Shown here piece after piece: positions 1 to 6,600 of a stretch of DNA of 10,712 nt. Every line of letters starts with the position of its first letter. Position 1 is the stretch's first letter. The notes beneath the pieces are model-generated. The model did not search any database and was not told where the DNA came from. It worked only from the letters and a program-made list of their open reading frames with translations. Source of the DNA: Ochromonadaceae sp. CCMP2298 (lineage: Eukaryota; Sar; Synurophyceae; Ochromonadales; Ochromonadaceae); contig MU634701.1 of assembly GCA_026770595.1 (NCBI GenBank), forward strand, positions 1 through 10,712, given 5' to 3'. The position numbers and the translations under genes were made by a program.

Positions 1-95
1 TCCTCCCTTCCTCCCTTCCTCCCTTCCTCCCTTCCTCCCTTCCTCCCTTCCTCCCTTCCTCCCTTCCTCCCTTCCTCCCTTCCTCCCTTCCTCCC
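1..95. repeat. (TCCTCCCT)n homopyrimidine tandem repeat
   Basis: About twelve uninterrupted copies of the 8-mer TCCTCCCT begin at the window edge, so the true length is unknown. The tract then degrades into CCACCTCCC and a C-run to base 120. It is entirely pyrimidine on the + strand. It ends in CCCCCCCAG (AG at 121-122), two bases before the ATG at 125, so it may be the expanded polypyrimidine tract of an intron in the 5' part of the next gene. It could equally be a promoter or leader microsatellite. Confidence 0.95.
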
Positions 96-124
96 ACCTC
101 CCACCTCCCTTCTCCCCCCCAGCC

Positions 125-3056
125 ATGACCTTCGGTATGATGTTCGGGTCCCGGCAGAACTCCGCCGACGAGTGGTCAACCGACGACGACGGCGACTGCG
201 ACTACGACGACGACGAGGAGGACGAGGAGTACCTTCCGGACGAGTACTTCAACGAATACGCCGCCATCACGAACCACGCACACCTGGGGGGGGATAGGGT
301 GGTGTGGGACCCCCAGGTGAAGCAGTTCTCTAGTCTCAACCAGAAGGGGCGGGTGGAGGAGTTGCCTGATACCGACGACGCGGGTCTGACGGAGGCGGAG
401 AGAGAGAAGAAGCAGAAGCTGGCCAAGAAGCGCGCAGACAAGCGGAAGAAGCAGAAGGAGAAGGAGAAGGAGAAGAAGCTCCAAGACATGAAGGCGGACG
501 AGCCCGTGGCCTTGGAGGCAACGGCCTATGCGGACCTGGACCCGGAGGAGCTGCGGCTGCGCGTGAGGGCTAACGCTGATGGCATTGTGAGAGGGCTGGT
601 GAACGCGATCGCCAACGGGCAACTGGGGAAGGTCAACCAGGTGCTGAGCTACGACTTAGCGGAGGAGATTCCCTCAGCTGTGGCTGCTGATATGATAGCC
701 ATACTCAAGGAGGAGCTGCCCAACGCGCCCCTCCTGCACAACTGCATAACAAACATGGGAAAGGAGACCCCTACCCCCTCTTCCATATCGCTGGCAGCTC
801 GGCGTCTAGAGGTGGCTCGCTATCTGCTCAACTTCCGCAACCCCACGTTCGACCTGAGTGCCGTAGACTCTGCCGGTCTATCCGCCCTACATCTGGCTAT
901 CTCATCAGCAGATCTCTCTGTGGCACAGGTGATCATCCGAGCCTTCACAGAGGGTTCAGCGGAGCGCCGCAGCCAGCTAAACATCAACAGCAGGTGCCAC
1001 AAGAAGGGCTGGGCGCCTATACACTATGCGGTGGACAGCCTGGACCTGGAGGCAGTAAGGCTGCTGATCCTGCACGGCGCCAATGTGGTTGTGACGATGG
1101 CGACTGACAAGCGCTTCACGCCACTGGAATTTGCGCGGTACAAGCTCAAGTCTGGGGGCACCAAGGTGCAGGCGCAGGCGCTGGTACAGGAATTGCAGGT
1201 GGCGATAGATAGGTTCAAGGCCAGTCGGCGGAGCGACGCTGCTGCAGAGAGTGGAGAGAAGAGTGGAGAGAAGGCGAGTGGAGATAAAGCGAAGGGCAAG
1301 GATAGCAAGGATAGCAAGGATAAGGAGTCCAAGAGCAAGCACAAAGAGGAGTCTGAGGTGGAATTCGACGCGGCAAGCGTAGCGGCCAGCATCAATGCTG
1401 TGTCAGCAGTAGCGTCCAAGCCTTCGGACAAGAAGAAGAAAAAGGACAAAAAGAAGGCGGAGAAAACGCCGTCTGTTCCCTCCCCTCCGCAAGACCAGAA
1501 GAGCGCCCAGCCCTCGTCTAGTGGCGGAGCAAGCGCTAAGCCCGCTGCATCGCGCAGCTCCAACTCAACTGTTACCTCTTCATCCCCCCATGCCCCCACC
1601 CCTCCCGCACCCACACCCGCGCCTTCAGCACGGAACAAGAAGGGCAAGAAGGCAGTGATGGAGCCGATCGCTGAATTCAGCGGGGTGTCCAGGGACTCAA
1701 TGGTGGATGGTTTGCTAGCTATGGGGTTCAGAGAGGCCGACTGCCTGCACGCCATCTCTCTCTATGGTACGGATATGGATCAAGCTATCAGCTATTTGTG
1801 CGATCTGCCAGAGCCCATGGTTAAGGAGGGCAAGGGGGAGAAGGGGGAGGGGGCGAGGAGCAGGACGGACTCGGGGGCGTTGCAGGGCACACCCCCCACG
1901 CCGACAAAAGGCGCGCCCGCACCTCCCACACCGGTGAATACGGCGAAGCTGCAAAGGGAAAAGGAGGAGCTGCGGCGCATCAACAGAGCCTGGAACGCCA
2001 AGGCAGAGGACGAGAAGCGGAAGGCAGAGGCGCTCAAGCAGCAGCAGGAGGAGGAGAAGCAGAGGGAGCTGGTAGCGCAGAAGCAGCAGCAGGAACAATT
2101 GAGGCAGCAGCAGATGCAGCAGCAATACCTCTACCAGCAGCACCTGCAGCAGCAGCAGTTCATGGCGATTCAGCAGCAGCAGCAGCACCAGCAGCAGCAA
2201 CAGCGGATGATGCCTCCCTACTTCGGAGCTCCCGCAGCCAACACCCTCGGCGCCCACCTGCAGCAAGCCGGCCTTCCCGCCTTCGCCCCGCAGACGGTAC
2301 GGACCGCCCAGGAATATTTTGCTTTTCCCCCCTCATATTCTCACCATTCTTTCCTCCTCATTTTTTATCTTTTCAAATTCCATTTCCCATTTTCTCAATT
2401 CCCATGTTTTGCCTCAGCCGATCAACGGCGGACAGAGCTTCCAGAGCGGGATGGGGTTAGCACAGGGCCTAGGCCAGCCAGTGGGGGGTCCGGCTCCCTT
2501 CGGTATGGGCAGTAGTCCTAGCAGTCTGGGCATCGCTGGCCTGACACGGTCGGGGACAGGAGACGTAGGCGTAGGGGCAATCGGCTCTCTGGGAGGGGGA
2601 GGCAGTGGGGCCTTCCAGTACGGGTCTGGCAGCGGTCTGAGCGATGTGATGAGTGGCTATAGCGCCGAGGGCCAGCAGCTGTTGTTCAACCACCAGCAAC
2701 AGCAGAAAGCGCCGGATTGGGGAGCCCCCCACCAATCCCTCCAATTTGATGATATGATCTTCATTGACGAAGAAGTGGTTGACGGAGCACTGGAGCTGTC
2801 AGCAGGAGCCAAGCCCTTCGTTCCCCGCTTCGACCCCCCCAGCGGTCAAGAACCCTTCGGAGTGGGAGCGATGGGTGGGCTCGGTCTGGGCTCGAGTAGT
2901 ACGCCCTGGAGCACGCCCCTAGACGCCCCCCGCCCCCACTCAGATAAAGACATGTCCAGTTTTCTGTCCAACCTGCTCCCAGACCTCACCCAAGACGAGG
3001 AAAACTTTGAGCACATGATGCCCGATCTTGATAGTTTCCTGCTGGGCGATAATTAG
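125..3056 (+). CDS. Ankyrin-repeat / UBA-domain / Q-rich protein with PAM2-like motif
   Basis: Two exons, 125-2296 and 2418-3056, join in phase 0 to a 936-residue protein. Visible in order: an acidic stretch (about 18-36); a Lys/Glu-rich charged helix (91-123); about four ankyrin-type repeats (220-357) with recognisable LSALHLAI and WAPIHYAV cores; a low-complexity Lys/Ser/Asp linker (370-450); a Pro/Ser linker; a UBA domain (about 522-561) with the typical MGF turn; a coiled-coil and poly-Q block (608-695); a Gly-rich segment; a PAM2-like motif, LELSAGAKPFVP (849-860); and an acidic-hydrophobic tail (903-936). Ankyrin repeats bind proteins, UBA binds ubiquitin, and PAM2 binds the MLLE domain of poly(A)-binding protein. 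A role linking ubiquitin signals to mRNP is therefore an inference; I do not recognise an orthologue by name. The ATG at 125 lies two bases after a strong acceptor-like CAG, so an upstream coding exon outside the window is possible and this start is not certain. Confidence 0.85.
2036..2210 (+). repeat. CAG-rich poly-glutamine coding tract
   Basis: Inside exon 1 of the ankyrin/UBA gene, runs of CAG codons with occasional CAA or CAC encode Gln-rich residues about 638-693. They follow a Glu/Lys/Arg helix (608-650) that looks like a coiled coil. Such tracts often mediate self-association and can vary in length between strains. Confidence 0.85.
2297..2417 (+). other. Intron of the ankyrin/UBA gene
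   Basis: A 121-nt GT-AG intron with donor ACG|GTACGG and acceptor TTTTGCCTCAG|CCG. It has a long T/C-rich stretch from about 2317 to 2416, quite unlike the introns of the neighbouring minus-strand gene. Removing it joins two reading frames that are each open only on their own side, in phase 0 between residues 724 and 725. Read-through would give an unrelated Phe-rich stretch and a frame switch. Confidence 0.88.
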
Positions 3057-3606
3057 CCCTCCTGCTTCTTTGTAACTTGTGAAGTTGAATTGGGAATTCT
3101 GATCAGTTCTTACTTCGCAACGATTCCAGAGGGCCGTCCGGATAAGCCCAAAACCCAGATCTGGGGCATCTTTTTAGAGAACCTGTCCGAATAAGGAATA
3201 AAACCCTTTAGATCCCATCAATCTGGATTAGGTAAAATAATGCGTTTCCAGGTGCAGACCTGGGTTAAGAGGCACGATTCGGACGAGGAGGGCTCTACTG
3301 TCCTCCATGGGATTTGTGATATTTTGTTTTTTTCTCCAAAAAAATTACAGCTTGATTTGGGTGAAGATTTTTTAATAGATTGAGTTTCATTCCACACACG
3401 CTTCATAGAAAGATGTGCAATGACAAGATAACTACGACCAATTCTCTTGATATTGCCTCTTAGTCAATCTGCAAGGCCTTGATAGCGTTGTCAGATAGCG
3501 GAACGCAGGAGGAAAGGGTCCCGAAGTGGGTTTAATTAAATTACCTATCTTCCCAAAACTTGGACTATCGCTATTAAAAGACCCGATTTACTGTTCTGTT
3601 TGGTCC
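3057..3606. other. Convergent 3' flanks, no gene seen
   Basis: 550 bp separate the stop of the ankyrin/UBA gene from the stop of the GRP94 gene on the other strand. I see no conserved open frame and no tRNA-like fold. Possible + strand 3'-end signals are TGTAA at 3071-3075, which is very close to the stop, and AATAAA at 3197-3202. On the minus strand, TGTAA (TTACA on +) lies at 3345-3349, about 260 nt past the GRP94 stop. One GGGTTTAATTAAAT copy near 3528 resembles the intronic motif of the GRP94 gene. Confidence 0.6.
3197..3202 (+). terminator. Candidate polyadenylation signal AATAAA
   Basis: A canonical AATAAA hexamer about 140 nt after the ankyrin/UBA stop codon, in an A/T-rich context. 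It is positional evidence only. The TGTAA at 3071-3075 is a competing candidate. Confidence 0.35.
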
Positions 3607-3618
3607 TTAGAACTCGTC
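3607..3618 (-). other. C-terminal HDEF retrieval-like signal
   Basis: The last four codons before TAA, on the minus strand CAC GAC GAG TTC, give HDEF. This occupies the place of KDEL/HDEL in other GRP94 proteins. With the signal peptide it supports an ER-lumenal chaperone. Phe as the last residue is a known but less common variant of the K/H-D-E-L pattern. Confidence 0.85.
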
Positions 3619-6600
3619 GTGGCCCTCCTCCTCCTCCTCCTCCAGGTTCTCCACAGGCGCCACCTCCTCCTCCTCAACCTCCTCGTCCGCCTGTGTGATG
3701 TTCGTATAAAAGTAATATGAATGTTAATATAATGCAAGTAATATGAATGTTTATATGTACGTTAATATAATGTATAAAATGCAGTGCACCCATATTGTAC
3801 AGTACGTACCTCCACGACCAGCTCGTCCACCAGCTCGAGGCTGTCGAGGCTCAAAGTGGATGCCATGACGCGCACCATGCGCTCTGATGGGTTTAATATT
3901 AATGGGTTTAATAGGTTGTGTAGCGTAGAAAGGGAGGGTTTAATATGTAGTGTGAGTAGAGAAAGGGTTTAATATGATGAATATTTGGGTTTAATATGAT
4001 CAGTATTAATATGGGTTTAATAAGTTGATAATGGGTTTTAATGAGTTTTGGGTTTTAATCACCTGCAAACGTGTCCGTCTCGTCGTGCTGGAAGCCGGAA
4101 GTCAGGAGGGCGGTGTCGTACACCAGGTTGGCCAGGTCCAGAGTGGACTGAGGTGTGGGGGTGTAATATGTTAGTATTATGTAGTAAAATGTGGGGGTTT
4201 AATATGTTAGTATTATGTAGTAAAATGTATAATATATATAATGGAAGTACAATATAATGTTTGTATAGTGTAAGTATTATGTTTGTATAATGTAAGTAAT
4301 ATGTATAATGTTAATATAATGTATAATATTAATATGTATATAATGAACCCATACAGTGTACATACCTGGCTAGTGGGGTCGGCGGTTACGGCCTCGTTGA
4401 GGCGCACGATTATGGGGTGGCGGGGGTTCAGCTCGAGGGTCTTGGAGGCCAGCATCATCTTGTAGGCCTCGGGGTTGGCGAAGGTCTGGGCGCGCACGAT
4501 GCGCTCCATGTTGGCTGTGAGTGATTGAGTGAGTAGAGAAGGGGTTAAGTACGTATATAAATATGGGTTAAATAAGTAGGCTATGATAATGGGTTTTGAT
4601 GGGTTTGAACGGGGTTTGAATGGGTTTTGAAGGGTATTGAGTATGATCCCACCTGAGTGTCCGTACTGGGAGGTGACGATGACAGAGGGGGAGGACTCCA
4701 CGCGCTGGGATACAGTGACCTTGGCCACCTGGATTGAAGGTTTAATACACATTAGTATAGGAGGGAGTTAAATAAACATTATTTAGGAGGGGGATAAATA
4801 CACGACAGCACAGAGGGTAAATACACATTATAGGATAAAGTGGGTTTAATACACATTATAGTACAGAAGGAGAGGGTTTAATACGATAAATAAGCTCATA
4901 CCTTGCCCTCGAAGAGCTTCTTCATGAACTTGGTCAGGGGCTTGAACAATTCCTTGTACGCCTTCGTGCGCTTCTTGATCACCTGCAGGGTTATATACGT
5001 CATAGTTTAGGAGAGGGTTAAATACACATTATAGCATATTAGGGGGTTGCACAGTAGTATATTGGTCACCTCCTCGTCCTCGTCGCCGAACTTGAGTCCC
5101 TCCTTGGTGAGCGATTGCATCTAGTGCAAAAGGAGGCAGAAGGAGGGAGAAGGAGGGGATTAAATACACATGATGGAGGGGGTTATAGCATAGGAGGAGG
5201 GGGGACTATGTGTATTTAACACTATTCCTACCTTGTGTCCGTCGAAGTCTCCCAGGTTCTGTACGACGTACTCGTCGATGGGGTCGGAGAGGTACAGCAC
5301 CTCGACGCCCTTCTTGCGGGCCACCTGCATAAAGGGGGACTTGGAGGCGGCTTCCTGGGACTCGGAGGCGATGTAGTAGATGTCGGACTGCCAGGCAGGC
5401 AGGCGCGAAATGTACTCCTCCAGCGATGCGTATTTATCCTGATCCATAAAAAGACGATAGGTTGGGTTTAATAATAAAAAGATGATAGGATTAATCACAA
5501 AAAGACGGGTTTTATCATAAAAAGACAGCATCCAGGGTGGGTTTAATTGGGATACCTGGCTCGTGGAGGACTTGAATCTGAGCAGCTTGGCGAGCTTGGA
5601 CCTGTTCGCAGTGTCCTCCATGACGCCCATCTGGTGGGTTGAATAGGTACAGGTGAAAAGGAGGGGGTTATATAGGTACAGGTGAAAAGGAGGGGGATAA
5701 ATATGTAGGTGTGACATAGAAGGAGGGATGAATAACCATTATAGAAGGGGGATGGACGAATAACCATACTTACACATCATACAATACATACATACTAACC
5801 ATACACATCATACCTACACACAAAAATAAACATCATACCTACACACACAAATACACATCATACATACATACATACATACATACATACATACATACATACA
5901 TACATACATACATACAAACATACATATACATATACATACACACATACATACAAACATGCATACATACCTAACCATACATACATACCTTGATAGACTTGCC
6001 GAACTGCTCCCAGAACTTGATGTACGGGTGCTCGGGATCGGAAACCTCCAGCTCCTCGCCCTCCGCCACCTCCCCCTCCGCCTCGGACGTCTTGCCCTGC
6101 GAAAGCTTGCGCAGCATCTCCAGCACCTTCCGCACCACCTTCTTGCCCATGACCTTGAGGATCTTGTGCTGCTGCAGCGTCTCTCTGGACACGTTCAGGG
6201 GCAGGTCGTCGCTGTCCACCACGCCCCTCACGAAGTTGAGGTACTTGGGCAGGAGGTTCTCGAAGTCGTCGCTGATCAGCACCTTGCGCACGTACAGCTT
6301 CACGCCCGAGGCGCGCGTGTTGTACTCGTCGTAGAGGTTGCCGGCGTCTGGGGTTAAATACGTAGTGAGGGGGTTTATATGGCATAGAGAGGATTAAATG
6401 TTGTGCAATAGTAATAGAGTAATATAGTAATAGAGTAATATAGTGATATAGGGATATAGGGATATAGTGTAAGTTCGTACCTGAGGGTACGTATATGATG
6501 GATCGGAACTCCACCTCTCCCTCGGCCTTGAAGTGGATCCACGCAGAGGCGTCAGAAGTCTCCTTGGAAATGACCTGAGGGGGTGTAATACAGGGGTTAA

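Noticed and set aside
176-2266. Several long open frames on the minus strand opposite the ankyrin/UBA gene (for example 1024-1755 and 1715-2266)
   Set aside because: They mirror the GC-rich, low-complexity codons of the real gene (poly-Leu and poly-Ser opposite Gln, Lys and Glu repeats) and show no recognisable domain.
3884-4345. Interstitial telomere or CRISPR-like array from GGGTTTAAT repeats
   Set aside because: Spacing is irregular, units are diverged and confined to spliced introns of a eukaryotic gene; there is no uniform repeat-spacer pattern and no tandem heptamer run.
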